A DNA stretch of 64,000 bases from Streptomyces sp. NBC_01471 (GCF_041438865.1 NZ_CP109450.1:7743501-7807500); one strand, 5' to 3'; numbered from the stretch's first letter, positions 9,280-18,005 are shown. Notes: generated by a model from the sequence alone, not told the origin. Translations and numbers: made by a program.

Positions 9280-10107
9280 GTGGATGCCGCAGGCGTGGAA
9301 TGGAGCGACGCGGTCTCCGGGGCCCCTTGTTGGGTCAACCTGACCGCACGGGATCTGGTGGCGGCCCAGGACTTCTACGGAGCCGTGATGTCCTGGGAGT
9401 TCCGGCCGGCGAAACTCGGCGAGGAATTCAGCGTCGCCCTCCTGGACGGATCGCCGGTCGCCGGTATCGGCGCACTCGCCCCCGCCCTCCAGGTCGCCGT
9501 GGCCTGGACGCCGTTCTTCGCGGTCGCCGACGCGGATGTGGCCGCCGCCCGGATCAGGGAGCGCAGTGGCACGGTGGCCATCGGGCCGGTGTCCCTCGTC
9601 TCGGGGCGCGGCGCACTGGCCGCGGACCGGGACGGCGCGGTCTTCGGCATCTGGGAAGGTCAGCTCCTCACCGGCTGGGAGGCGTGGCGCGACAGCGCAC
9701 CCGCCTGGCTGCGGCTGCGTACCCGCAACGCCTTCGACGCGGCGATCTTCTACGGGGGAGTGCTGGACTGGGCCAGCGGACTTCCGGGGAGCTGCGAGGT
9801 CGAGTACGAGCAGGACGAGGTCGTGCTGCGCAGTGGCGGCCATGTGGTCGCGCGCCTCAGCTCCGGCGCGCTGGAGGCGGCGAGTGACCCGGCGATCCGG
9901 CCCCACTGGCAGGTGCACTTCCCGGTGGCCGATGTGCCGGCCTGTGTGGAGGCGGCGCTCGCGCACGGCGGCGCCGTGGTGGCCCGCCAGGCGACGCCCT
10001 CCGGCGCGGAGGCGACACTGCGCGACCCGGACGGCGGTCTGTTCACCGTGACCCCGCTGCATCCCGGGGACGTGGGCGCCCGGCTGTCGCCGGGGCCTGC
10101 GGAGTAG
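9280..10107 (+). CDS. VOC superfamily (glyoxalase-like) protein, two tandem domains
   Basis: A 275-residue protein with two vicinal-oxygen-chelate repeats: about residues 10-125 (opening CWVNLTARDLVAAQDFYG) and 130-265 (ending DPDGGLFTVTPL). Similar proteins in streptomycetes are annotated as hydroxylases or glyoxalase-like and are often unassigned. The GTG at 9280 is chosen because GAGGAGGAG lies just upstream. The same frame runs back to 9148, but those extra residues are Arg-rich and unlike the family. That upstream stretch (about 9060-9270) may hold a decayed gene fragment. No clear operon partner. Confidence 0.72.
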   Translation: MDAAGVEWSDAVSGAPCWVNLTARDLVAAQDFYGAVMSWEFRPAKLGEEFSVALLDGSPVAGIGALAPALQVAVAWTPFFAVADADVAAARIRERSGTVAIGPVSLVSGRGALAADRDGAVFGIWEGQLLTGWEAWRDSAPAWLRLRTRNAFDAAIFYGGVLDWASGLPGSCEVEYEQDEVVLRSGGHVVARLSSGALEAASDPAIRPHWQVHFPVADVPACVEAALAHGGAVVARQATPSGAEATLRDPDGGLFTVTPLHPGDVGARLSPGPAE

Positions 10108-10859
10108 GGCCTCCGGTCGCTGCACCGAAGGGACACCCCCGAGCCGGCTGCCCCGACGCCACGGTTGACGCCCTTGCCGGCCCGGTCGTCTGCTGCGTGT
10201 CCGCCGCGGGGCCCTGACGCGATCGGGCATTTCCGCTGCTCTGCTGGCCACCCTTGTCGAGGACCTGTTCGGGCCTCGCTCGCGTTGAGTGTCCGCTGAT
10301 TCGCCCGGTACGCCGGATGCTTGGGCCCGCTGGGGGTGAGGCGCCGCAGGGCCTGTTCGGCCTCAGCGGTTCCCGGGCGCGGTCCGGTCGTCATGACCCG
10401 GCCGGCGTCGCCGGGACGTGACCGGTGGACCCTCCGAGGAGGAGCCGACCCGCCCTCCGAGGTCGCACGACCGCCGCCGGGGGCCGTCCGGGATGCCCCA
10501 CCGCGGTCCGCCTCTCGCCTCCGCGAGCGATGACGCCCTGCTCCGCGGTGGGCCGGTGCCGCAGGGGGCGAGGCGGGCCCGAGCCGCCCGCGCCTCCCCA
10601 ACATCCGTTCACACAGGCGCCGTTCGGTGCCACCCCCGTATCACGTCTGCTCACTCTCCCCAGCAGGCAAGCCTTTGGCCATGGGATCCCCATCGGCCGT
10701 CCCCAAGAGTAAAACGCGGGTACAGACGCCCCTGCCCATCTTGTTGACGTGTTCCTGGCGACCGTAGGTTGTGGCCGCCCCGGCTGCGTAACCCCGTCGG
10801 CCCGGGCTGCAAGCGCACCCGCACAGCTCCTCGTTCCCCCACAAGACGGAGGCAGAACG
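10108..10859. other. Long intergenic region, possible gene remnant and promoter
   Basis: About 750 bases without a credible intact gene; frames on both strands are Arg/Pro/Gly-rich or interrupted. On the minus strand around 10190-10345 one frame reads AEQALRRLTPSGPKHPAYRA followed by NQRTLN, which looks like a piece of a real protein before turning into nonsense, so it may be a frameshifted remnant. Just before the peptidase gene TTGACG (10744-10749) is followed 15 bases later by TAGGTT (10765-10770), a weak promoter candidate. Confidence 0.4.
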
Positions 10860-12086
10860 TTGTTGCGCAGATCCCTTTCCCTCACGGCGGTGGCCGGTAT
10901 GGCCGCCGCCGCGCTCGCGCTGGCCGCACCCATCGGCCAGGCGGCGCCCGCCCATTCGGGTTCATCGGCCCAGGGCGTCAAGGTGGCCCGGTCGTGTGCA
11001 CAGCCGACGAAGAAGGACTACATGGCGTGCAACGCACTCCATGTCACGTCCGGCACCCCCGCGTCGGCCAACACCGAGCGCAACCTCACCGCCGCCGCCG
11101 CGCCGTCGGGCCTCGGCCCGTCCTCGCTCCAGGCGGCCTACAAGCTCCCTTCCGCCACCGCGGGTTCGGGTGCGACCGTGGCGATCGTCGACGCCTATGA
11201 CGACCCGAAGGCCGAGTCCGACCTCGCGACCTACCGCAAGCAGTACGGGCTTTCGGCGTGCACCACGGCCAACGGCTGCTTCAAGAAGGTCGGCCAGTCC
11301 GGTACCTCCACCCTGCCCTCGGCCGACGGCGGCTGGGCCGAGGAGATATCGCTCGACCTCGACATGGTCAGCGCGGCCTGCCCCAGCTGCAAGATCCTCC
11401 TGGTGGAGGCCACGACGCCGACGATGGACAACCTGGGCACCGCGGTGAACTCGGCCGTCAAGCTCGGCGCCAAGTACGTCTCGAACAGCTACGGCGGCGG
11501 TGAGTCCTCCTCCGACAGCTCGTACGACACCAAGTACTTCAACCACCCCGGTGTGGCCATCACGGTGAGCTCCGGTGACGACGGCTACGGCGCCGAGTAC
11601 CCGGCCGCTTCGCGCTACGTCACCGCCGTCGGCGGTACGTCGCTCAAGACCGCTTCCTCCACCCGCGGTTGGGTGGACACGGTGTGGAGCGGCGCCGGTT
11701 CGGGCTGCTCGGGCTACGACGCCAAGCCGACGTGGCAGAAGGACACCGGGTGCGCCAAGCGCACGGTCGCCGATGTGTCGGCCGTCGCCGACCCCAACAC
11801 CGGCGTCGCCGTCTACGACTCGTACAGCCCGGGCACCGGCTGGATGGTCTTCGGTGGCACCAGCGCCTCGTCGCCCCTGATCGCGGCGGTCTACGCACTC
11901 GCGGGCACCCCGTCGTCGGGCTCCACCCCGGCGTCGTTCCCGTACGCGCACACCGGCTCGCTCAACGACGTCACCAGCGGCTCGAACGGCAGCTGTGGCT
12001 CGTCGTACCTGTGCACCGGCAAGGCGGGCTATGACGGCCCGAGCGGCCTGGGCACGCCGAACGGAACCGCGGCCTTCACCGGCTGA
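10860..12086 (+). CDS. Secreted S53-like (sedolisin) serine peptidase
   Basis: A 408-residue secreted peptidase. The TTG start at 10860 is supported by GGAGG seven bases upstream and gives a signal peptide (LRRSLSLTAVAGMAAAALAL) cut near an AxA site. Sedolisin features: an acidic pair in GGWAEEISLDLDMVSAA (catalytic Glu and Asp), the nucleophile Ser in GGTSASSP, and a C-terminal calcium-site pattern (DVTSGSNG and GYDGPSGLGTP). The segment before the catalytic domain is short (about 60 residues after the signal), much shorter than the large pro-domain of classical sedolisins, as in many actinobacterial relatives. It probably degrades protein outside the cell. A strong hairpin follows the stop. 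Confidence 0.85.
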   Translation: MLRRSLSLTAVAGMAAAALALAAPIGQAAPAHSGSSAQGVKVARSCAQPTKKDYMACNALHVTSGTPASANTERNLTAAAAPSGLGPSSLQAAYKLPSATAGSGATVAIVDAYDDPKAESDLATYRKQYGLSACTTANGCFKKVGQSGTSTLPSADGGWAEEISLDLDMVSAACPSCKILLVEATTPTMDNLGTAVNSAVKLGAKYVSNSYGGGESSSDSSYDTKYFNHPGVAITVSSGDDGYGAEYPAASRYVTAVGGTSLKTASSTRGWVDTVWSGAGSGCSGYDAKPTWQKDTGCAKRTVADVSAVADPNTGVAVYDSYSPGTGWMVFGGTSASSPLIAAVYALAGTPSSGSTPASFPYAHTGSLNDVTSGSNGSCGSSYLCTGKAGYDGPSGLGTPNGTAAFTG

Positions 12087-12103
12087 CGTCCGTTGCGTCG
12101 ACT

Positions 12104-12140
12104 CCTCGCGGGGCGGTTCCTTGCGGACCGCCCCGCGAGG
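12104..12140. terminator. Hairpin terminator between convergent genes
   Basis: A 14-bp perfect stem (CCTCGCGGGGCGGT at 12104-12117 with its complement at 12127-12140) and 9-base loop between the peptidase gene and the convergent TetR gene. No long T run, as is usual in streptomycetes; it could work for both directions. Confidence 0.75.
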
Positions 12141-12172
12141 CTGTCCGCACACGGCACCAGGGTGGCCGGGTC

Positions 12173-12769
12173 TCACTCCCCGGCGGGCGGCAGGTCCTCC
12201 AGCAGACTCCCCAGCGCGCCGAGCACCAGCCGGGAGATCTCGTCCGGACTGGCACCGGCCAGCGGCTCCTTGGCCACGACGACCCGCATCAGGCCGATCC
12301 CCAGCAGCCACGCCATGGCGAGGTCCGCGCGCAGGAGGCTGTCCTCCTCCCCTGACAGCGTGGAGAGCGCCGCGGAGTACTCGTCTCCCAGCGCCTTGAC
12401 CATGTCGCCTGCTGCGCCACCGGTCCCGATCGACCGCAGGTAGACGGCCAGCGGGAGGTCCGCCCCCTCTTTCCCGCCACCGGTGAGCATCCCGCGCAGA
12501 GCGGTGGCGAACAGCTGCTCCGGCGCCGTCGTACGCACCTGCTCCTGGCCCCCGGACGCCATCACTTCGGTGAGCAGGGCCTGCTTCGAGCCGAAGTACC
12601 GGAACAACAGGGCCTGGTTGACCCCCGCCAACGCCGCGATGTCGCGCACCGTCGCGGCCTCGTACCCCCGCTCGGCGAACAGTTTCGCCGCCGCGTCGAG
12701 GAGCAGCCGCCGGGTTCCCCGGGCGTCACGCCGCCGCTCGGCCGACCCGCTGCTGGGGTGTTCCTCCAT
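12173..12769 (-). CDS. TetR family transcriptional regulator
   Basis: A 198-residue TetR protein. The DNA-binding domain is at about residues 12-60 (GTRRLLLDAAAKLFAERGYE then VRDIAALAGVNQALLFRYF). The start MEEHPSS at 12769 has GAGGAG upstream; a longer frame would read across the divergent promoter. It is transcribed divergently from the P450-ferredoxin pair, and an 18-bp palindrome sits immediately downstream of that pair's -10 element. It is most likely the repressor of the P450 operon. Confidence 0.87.
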   Translation of the reverse strand: MEEHPSSGSAERRRDARGTRRLLLDAAAKLFAERGYEAATVRDIAALAGVNQALLFRYFGSKQALLTEVMASGGQEQVRTTAPEQLFATALRGMLTGGGKEGADLPLAVYLRSIGTGGAAGDMVKALGDEYSAALSTLSGEEDSLLRADLAMAWLLGIGLMRVVVAKEPLAGASPDEISRLVLGALGSLLEDLPPAGE

Positions 12770-12819
12770 GATCGGGCTCCTCGTCGATGAGGCGTCAGCA
12801 TAACGGCCATATACCGCCG

Positions 12820-12848
12820 TTGACGGCTCCCGGCCGCCCACCTAGCGT
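12820..12848 (+). promoter_or_regulatory. Promoter of the P450-ferredoxin operon
   Basis: TTGACG (12820-12825) and TAGCGT (12843-12848) are separated by exactly 17 bases, a good housekeeping-sigma promoter. The predicted start point, about 12855, falls inside the palindrome at 12850-12867. Confidence 0.65.
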
Positions 12849-12849
12849 A

Positions 12850-12867
12850 TGTAAGCAGGTGCTTACA
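12850..12867. promoter_or_regulatory. Candidate TetR operator over the P450 transcription start
   Basis: TGTAAGCAGGTGCTTACA: 8-bp perfect arms around a GG centre. Its place directly after the -10 box, in front of the P450 gene and 80 bases from the divergent TetR start, is that of a classic repressor site that blocks initiation. Confidence 0.7.
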
Positions 12868-12882
12868 AAAGAGGAGAGCAGT

Positions 12883-14073
12883 GTGACCACAGCCAGCACG
12901 GAACCTCTCGCCTATCCCTTCAACGCGGCCGAGGGCCTCGCCCTGGCCGAGGAGTACGAACAGGTGCGCAACCGGCCGGGACTGCTGAAGGTCCGGATGG
13001 CCTACGGCGAACCGGCCTGGCTCGTCACCCGCTACGAGGAGGCGCGCTTCGTCCTGGGCGACCTGCGCTTCAGCCGGGCCGAGGGGTACAACCACGACGA
13101 ACCCCGCCAGGGCGAGGGGCGCAGGGACAGCGGCATCCTGGGCATGGACCCGCCCGACCACACCCGGCTGCGCTCGCTGGTGGCCAAGGCGTTCACCGTC
13201 CGCCAGGTCGAGAAGCTCCGCCCCCAGGTGCGGGAGCTGACCGCAGGGCTGCTCGACCGGATGGAGGCCGCCGGACCGCCGGTCGACCTGGTCGAGGAGT
13301 ACGCACTGCCGATCCCCGTCGCCGTGATCTGCCGGATGCTGGGCGTGCCGGAGGAGGACCGGCCGAAGTTCCGGGTCTGGAGTGACGCCGCGCTCTCGAC
13401 GAGTTCGCTCACGGCCGAGGAGTTCGAGGCCAACCGTGATGAACTCCGCGCCTATATGGCCGGGTTGATCGCCCAGCACCGCGCCGAGCCGCGCGACGAC
13501 CTGATGACGGCGCTCATCGAGGCGAGGGACGGCGGTGACCGGCTGTCCGAGCTCGAACTGGTGGACCTCTGCGTCGGCATCCTGGTCGCCGGGCACGAGA
13601 CCACCGCGAGTCAGATCCCCAACTTCGTCCACACGCTCCTCGACCACCCGGGGGAGTGGCAGCGGCTGGGGTCGGAGCCCGGGCTCATCGACAGCGCCGT
13701 GGAGGAACTGCTCCGCTTCGTGCCGCTCGGCAGCGGTGCGGGCCAGCCCCGGTACGCGAAGGAGGACATCGAGGTGGGCGGCACACTCGTGCGCGCCGGC
13801 TCTCCCGTCCTGGTCGCGGTGGGCGCGGCGAACCGGGACGCGCTGCGTTTCTCGGCCCCGGGCAAGCTGGACCTCTCCCGCGCCACCAACCAGCACCTGG
13901 GTTTCGGCCATGGCGTCCACCACTGCCTGGGTGCCCCGCTGGCCCGGCTCGAACTCCAGGAGGCCCTCGGCGCGCTCACCGCCCGCTTCCCGGATCTCAG
14001 GCTCGCGGGCGACATCGTCTGGAAGGGCGAGATGCTGGTCCGCGGTCCCCGTGTCATGCCCGTGGGGTGGTGA
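12883..14073 (+). CDS. Cytochrome P450
   Basis: A 396-residue bacterial class I P450. The I-helix oxygen-activation motif is AGHETT, the K-helix ExxR is seen as EELLR, and the heme-ligand loop is FGHGVHHCLG with Cys as the axial thiolate. The GTG at 12883 follows GAGGAGAGCA; GTG 12881 is out of frame. The C-terminus is complete. It inserts one oxygen atom into an unknown substrate using electrons from the ferredoxin encoded four bases downstream. The general look is CYP105/107-like. Its neighbourhood, beside steroid and acyl-CoA genes, makes a terpenoid or steroid substrate possible but unproven. Confidence 0.9.
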   Translation: MTTASTEPLAYPFNAAEGLALAEEYEQVRNRPGLLKVRMAYGEPAWLVTRYEEARFVLGDLRFSRAEGYNHDEPRQGEGRRDSGILGMDPPDHTRLRSLVAKAFTVRQVEKLRPQVRELTAGLLDRMEAAGPPVDLVEEYALPIPVAVICRMLGVPEEDRPKFRVWSDAALSTSSLTAEEFEANRDELRAYMAGLIAQHRAEPRDDLMTALIEARDGGDRLSELELVDLCVGILVAGHETTASQIPNFVHTLLDHPGEWQRLGSEPGLIDSAVEELLRFVPLGSGAGQPRYAKEDIEVGGTLVRAGSPVLVAVGAANRDALRFSAPGKLDLSRATNQHLGFGHGVHHCLGAPLARLELQEALGALTARFPDLRLAGDIVWKGEMLVRGPRVMPVGW

Positions 14074-14077
14074 GCCG

Positions 14078-14293
14078 ATGACCTGGCACGTGGAGGTGGA
14101 CCGGACGCAGTGCATGGCGTCGGGGATGTGCGCGGGAGCCGCCCCCGACCTCTTCGCCCTCGACCACGACCGTGCCCGCGCGCTCAACGGCGACATCGCC
14201 GAGGACGAGCGGGCCCTGGACGCGGCGGACATCTGCCCGGCGATGGCCATCACGGTCCACGACGGGGAGAAGCTCATCGGCCCACGGCCATAG
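14078..14293 (+). CDS. Ferredoxin, 3Fe-4S type, P450 partner
   Basis: A 71-residue small ferredoxin. Cys residues appear as CMASGMC near the N-terminus and one in ICPAMAI near the C-terminus. The second position of the usual CxxCxxC cluster is not Cys, which is the pattern of the [3Fe-4S] ferredoxins that sit next to Streptomyces P450s. It begins four bases after the P450 stop, so the two are co-transcribed and it should pass single electrons to the P450. The ferredoxin reductase is not encoded here. Confidence 0.88.
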   Translation: MTWHVEVDRTQCMASGMCAGAAPDLFALDHDRARALNGDIAEDERALDAADICPAMAITVHDGEKLIGPRP

Positions 14294-14360
14294 GGCCGGG
14301 GGCTGAGAGCCGGAGGCGGGCGGGGCCCGCAGCGGGCTTCCGGCCGCCGGGGCCGCCGAC

Positions 14361-14395
14361 GCGCCTCCCCTTCCGGAACACGGAGAGGGAGGCGC
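14361..14395. terminator. Hairpin terminator between convergent operons
   Basis: GCGCCTCCC (14361-14369) pairs perfectly with GGGAGGCGC (14387-14395), and the loop can extend the stem (TTCCG/CGGA). It lies between the ferredoxin stop and the convergent hydrolase stop and could serve both. Confidence 0.7.
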
Positions 14396-14404
14396 CGCGG
14401 CCCG

Positions 14405-15343
14405 TCAGATGTCCAGCAGCCACCGGGCCGCCGCGCCGAGCGCCGCGTCCGCCTCGGGGAGCACACCGGCACCGCCGAGGAAGCCGTGGAACATCCCCCG
14501 TTCCACCCGCACTTCGGCCGACCCGCCCGCCGCGCGCAGCCGCTCCGCGTAGACCTGCCCCTCGTCCCGCAGCGGGTCGCACTCGGGCAGGATCAGCAGT
14601 GCGGGGGGAAGCCCGCCCAGGTCGCCGGCGCACACCGGTGAGGCGCGGGGGTCCGCGCCGTCGCAGTCCGGCCCGAGGTACTGCTGCCAGTACCAGCGCA
14701 TATGGGCGGTGGTGTGGAAGAACCCGGTGGCGTACTCGGTGGCCGAAGCCGTCTCCAGGCGCTCGTCGAGCGCCGGGTAGACCAGGAGCTGGGCGGCGAT
14801 GGCGGGCCCGTTGCCGTCGTCCCGCGCCATCAGGGCGACGGCCGCCGCCAGGTTGCCGCCGCTGGAGTCTCCCGCGACGACCAGCCGGGACGGGTCGAAG
14901 CGGAGCTCACGGGCGCGCCCGGCCGCCCAGCCGGTGACGGCGTACGCGTCGAGCAGCGCGCAGGGGAACCGGTGCTCCGGTGCGCGACGGTAGTCGACGG
15001 ACACCACCAACGCGCCCGTACGCGAAGCCAGTTCGCGGCAGAGGCCGTCGTGCGTGTCCAGGCCGCACATCACCCAGCCGCCACCGTGGCAGAAGACGAC
15101 GACCGGCCGGTCGCCGTCCGTGCCGTGCGGGTCGGGGTCATAGATCCGTACGGGCACGGGCGGGACGCCCGGCGGGCCCGGTGCGGACGCGTCCGTCACC
15201 CGGGCGACCTCCGGCAGCCCGCGTGGCGGCCCTGCCGAGGAGGCTCTGCGCAGGGCGGCGGCCTCCAGGGGGCCGTCCGCCGGGTCGGGGAAACCGTGGG
15301 TGAGCGCGTCGGCGAAGCGGCGTGCCGCGGGGGTCAGGCTCAT
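14405..15343 (-). CDS. Alpha/beta hydrolase (hormone-sensitive-lipase family)
   Basis: A 312-residue esterase-type hydrolase. It has the oxyanion-hole HGGGW motif of the HSL family, the nucleophile elbow GDSSGG, and the catalytic Asp and His regions near the C-terminus (DPLRDEG and MFHGF). It cleaves an ester or lactone in the cytoplasm. The ATG overlaps the SDR stop by four bases (ATGA), so it is the last gene of the LLM-SDR-hydrolase operon. In that setting it may hydrolyse an ester or lactone made by the upstream flavoenzyme; this is inference. Confidence 0.85.
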   Translation of the reverse strand: MSLTPAARRFADALTHGFPDPADGPLEAAALRRASSAGPPRGLPEVARVTDASAPGPPGVPPVPVRIYDPDPHGTDGDRPVVVFCHGGGWVMCGLDTHDGLCRELASRTGALVVSVDYRRAPEHRFPCALLDAYAVTGWAAGRARELRFDPSRLVVAGDSSGGNLAAAVALMARDDGNGPAIAAQLLVYPALDERLETASATEYATGFFHTTAHMRWYWQQYLGPDCDGADPRASPVCAGDLGGLPPALLILPECDPLRDEGQVYAERLRAAGGSAEVRVERGMFHGFLGGAGVLPEADAALGAAARWLLDI

Positions 15344-16116
15344 CCGGTGGTCAGCCCCCCGTCCACGGTGAATTCCGCTCCGGTGATGTAGGAGGCGGCG
15401 TCGGAGGCCAGAAAGCGGACGAGCTCGGCGACCTCGTCCGGCCGTCCCATGCGCCGCAGCGGCACGCGCGGGTGCTCCCGCTGCCCGGCGTCCTCGCCCA
15501 GCGCCCCCGCGACCATCGGGGTGTCGACCATCCCGGGGTGCACCGAGTTGACCCGGATGCCGTCGGCCGCGAGATCGAGCGCGACGTGCTTGCTGAGTCC
15601 GCGCAGCCCGAACTTGCTCGATCCGTAGGCCGCGTGCTGGGCGATGCCCACCAGGCCCGCCGTCGACGAGATGTTGACGATGGACCCGCCGCCCGCACTC
15701 CGCAGGGCGGGCAGTGCGGCCTTGATGCCCAGGAAGGGGCCCAGCAGATTGACGCGGAACAGCAGCTCGAAGTTCTCCTGCGTCTCCGTGTCGACCGGGG
15801 CCGTCCGCCACAGAGCGGCGTTGTTGACGAGGACGTCCAGCCGTCCGAAACTCCGTACGGCCGTCGCGACCGCCGTCTCCCAGCTCGCCGCGTCCGTCAC
15901 GTCGTGCGGGACGAACACCGCCGCACCGCCCAGGGCGGCGGCGACCTCGCGGCCCTCCTCCTCCCGGACGTCGGTGATCACGACGCGCGCGCCCGATGCC
16001 ACGAACAGCCGTGCTTCCACGGCCCCCTGGCCCCGGCCGGCCCCGGTGATCAGCGCCACCTTGCCGTCCAGCCGTACGCCGTCCGCCGCCGCGTCCGCGG
16101 CCGAGGGGGCGGTCAC
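15340..16116 (-). CDS. SDR family oxidoreductase
   Basis: A 258-residue classical SDR with nucleotide motif TGAGRGQG, NNAA structural motif, a catalytic serine in ISST and YGSSK as Y-x-x-x-K, ending in the common GAEFTVDGG. Sequences of this kind are often annotated as 3-alpha- or 20-beta-hydroxysteroid dehydrogenases, but the substrate is not proven by sequence. GTG start at 16116 overlaps the LLM stop by four bases (GTGA), and its own stop overlaps the hydrolase start. The three genes are translationally coupled. Confidence 0.85.
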   Translation of the reverse strand: MTAPSAADAAADGVRLDGKVALITGAGRGQGAVEARLFVASGARVVITDVREEEGREVAAALGGAAVFVPHDVTDAASWETAVATAVRSFGRLDVLVNNAALWRTAPVDTETQENFELLFRVNLLGPFLGIKAALPALRSAGGGSIVNISSTAGLVGIAQHAAYGSSKFGLRGLSKHVALDLAADGIRVNSVHPGMVDTPMVAGALGEDAGQREHPRVPLRRMGRPDEVAELVRFLASDAASYITGAEFTVDGGLTTG

Positions 16117-17240
16117 TTCTCGCCGTCCAGCGCCCGGAAGTGCGGGATGACCGTCTCGCCCCACTGGCGGATGGTCTCCATGCACGCCTCCTGCGGAACC
16201 GTGCCCATCTGAATGAGGCACATCACCTCGTCCACCCCGATCTCGCGCAGCTTCTCGACATAGGCGATGGCCGTCCCGGCGGTGCCGTAGGCGTGGTCCG
16301 CGTTGTAGGTGCCGGTGTCGACCGGGCGGGCCGGGATGTTGGCGTCGTGCAGCCTGGCGACCAGCTCGTCCCGCTCGCGCGCCATCACCGCCACGTGGTC
16401 CTCGTCCTCGTCGTCGCCGGTGGGCGCGGGCGAGTTCCCGTACCAGTGCGCGATGGACTCGGCGAAGAAGCGCTGGCCCCGGGTGCCGATGCGCAGCGCG
16501 CGCTCCGCGTCGTCGAGGACGATCGTGGGGCAGAGCGCCGAGAAGTGGTCGTTCACCTCGGTGGACACGCACCGCTCGCCGCTCCTGGTGGCGATGGCCT
16601 CGTCGTACACCGCACGCATCGTGCGGACGTCGTCGGCCCCGGCGAATCCCATCACCAGGGCGCCGATGCCCAGTTCGGCGGCGAGCTTGAGGGTCTCGTG
16701 CTTGCTGCACGCCATGAAGAGGGGCGGATGCGGGCCCTGTACGGGGCGGGGAAGTACGGCGCCCGGACCGATGTCGATCGAGCCGTGCCACTCGAACCGC
16801 TCTTCACGCCAGGCGGCGGAGAAGATCCGCAGCGCTTCCTCCATCTGCGGATAGGTGTCCTCGGGGCGCACCCCGTACATGGACATCTCCTGCTTCGTCG
16901 CGCCCCGACCGGAGCCGATGTCGACGCGCCCGCCGGAGAGCACGTCGAGCATGGCCGCGCGCTCGGCGACCCGGACCGGGTGCTGGTAGCCGAAGGGCAT
17001 GGTGACGACGCCGTGGCCGATGCGGATGCGGGAGGTCCGCGCGGCGACCCAGGTCAGGAAGATCTCGGACGCACTCATGTGCGCGTACTGCGAGAGCGAG
17101 TGGTGCTCGACGGCCCAGATCCGGTCGAAGCCCATCTCCTCCGCGTACACGGCCTGTTCGACGCAGTCGTTGATGACCTGGCGTTCGCGCTCGGGGGTCG
17201 GGTTCGAGAGCTGTGCCTCGAAGATCATGGAGAACTTCAC
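16113..17240 (-). CDS. LLM class flavin-dependent oxidoreductase
   Basis: A 375-residue luciferase-like TIM-barrel flavoenzyme (MKFSMIFEAQLS start, conserved WAVEHHS, SGGRVDIGSGRG and GYQHPVRVAER segments). Such enzymes use reduced FMN (or F420) and O2, often for Baeyer-Villiger or hydroxylation reactions. The GTG start at 17240 has GGAGG at ideal spacing. It is first in an operon with an SDR and a hydrolase. A flavin reductase gene nearby (18487) has a matching 30-bp upstream element and could supply reduced flavin. Between SD and the divergent PadR gene is the first copy of that element. Confidence 0.85.
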   Translation of the reverse strand: MKFSMIFEAQLSNPTPERERQVINDCVEQAVYAEEMGFDRIWAVEHHSLSQYAHMSASEIFLTWVAARTSRIRIGHGVVTMPFGYQHPVRVAERAAMLDVLSGGRVDIGSGRGATKQEMSMYGVRPEDTYPQMEEALRIFSAAWREERFEWHGSIDIGPGAVLPRPVQGPHPPLFMACSKHETLKLAAELGIGALVMGFAGADDVRTMRAVYDEAIATRSGERCVSTEVNDHFSALCPTIVLDDAERALRIGTRGQRFFAESIAHWYGNSPAPTGDDEDEDHVAVMARERDELVARLHDANIPARPVDTGTYNADHAYGTAGTAIAYVEKLREIGVDEVMCLIQMGTVPQEACMETIRQWGETVIPHFRALDGEK

Positions 17241-17255
17241 GGGATGCCTCCGGAG

Positions 17256-17285
17256 TATTTCGATTAGGAATATTTCTATCAGGCA
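17256..17285. promoter_or_regulatory. PadR-linked repeat element, copy 1
   Basis: A 30-bp element matching the one at 18502-18531 in inverted orientation at 22 of 30 positions. Core on the + strand: TTAGGAATATTTCTATCA, with TAGR-N6-YCTA half-sites. It starts four bases upstream of the GGAGG of the LLM gene and lies in front of the PadR gene, so it probably controls both. Confidence 0.65.
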
Positions 17286-17375
17286 TAAATAATGGACGGA
17301 AGGGGCGGGGCGGGACGGGCGCGCAGCGGGTCGGCGCGGTCCGGCCGGACGTGGCCGGACCGTAGACTGCGGGGC

Positions 17376-18005
17376 GTGGCGGAGAAGCGGACGAGCGGTG
17401 AACAGGGCGGCGAACGGGGCGGTCAGGAGGGCGCTGAGCCCGGCAGGCCGGCGCTCCCGGCGACCAGCTGGGCGGTGCTCGGGCTGCTCTCCTTCGGTGA
17501 GGAGCTGTCCGGCTACGACCTCAAGAAGTGGTCGGACTGGTCGCTGCGGTTCTTCTACTGGAGCCCGTCGTTCTCGCAGATCTACGGTGAGCTGAAGCGG
17601 CTGGAGAAGGTCGGTTACGTGACCTCCCGCATGGTCGCCCAGGAGACCGGCAACCGGGACAAGCGCGTCTACTCGATCACCGGTGAGGGGATGGACGCCG
17701 TGCGGACCTGGGCGCGTGAGTCGCCTGTCGAGCCGCCCGTGCTCAAGCACGGCGTCATGCTGCGGATCTGGCTCGGCCACCTGCTGGAGACCCAGCAGGT
17801 GCGCGATGTGCTCGGCACCCACCGCGAGTACGCGGAGCAGATGCGGCAGCGCGCCGAGGTCGACATCGCCGGAGCGCGGGGCGAGGAGGCGTGGGCGTAT
17901 CCCACCCTCACCCTCAAGTGGGCCGAGCGCTACTACGCGTCGGAGCGCGACCTGGCCGACTCGATGCTCGCCGACCTGGAGGAGCTGGAGCGCAGGCGGC
18001 CGTAG
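17376..18005 (+). CDS. PadR family transcriptional regulator
   Basis: A 209-residue PadR regulator: N-terminal winged helix from about residue 25 (SWAVLGLLSFGEELSGYDLKK and a wing near NRDKRVYSIT), then a helical C-terminal dimerisation domain of the VirR type. GTG at 17376 is chosen because the frame further upstream is Gly/Arg-rich and lacks an SD. TAGACT lies 9 bases before this GTG, so the mRNA may be leaderless. Its end overlaps the 3' end of the convergent flavin reductase gene by 73 bases. It probably represses the LLM operon, the reductase and the acyl-CoA synthetase through the repeated element. Confidence 0.82.
   Translation: MAEKRTSGEQGGERGGQEGAEPGRPALPATSWAVLGLLSFGEELSGYDLKKWSDWSLRFFYWSPSFSQIYGELKRLEKVGYVTSRMVAQETGNRDKRVYSITGEGMDAVRTWARESPVEPPVLKHGVMLRIWLGHLLETQQVRDVLGTHREYAEQMRQRAEVDIAGARGEEAWAYPTLTLKWAERYYASERDLADSMLADLEELERRRP

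Noticed and set aside
10391..10981. Minus-strand frame over the peptidase start
   Set aside because: Overlaps the signal peptide and probable promoter of a well-supported gene; composition not coding-like.
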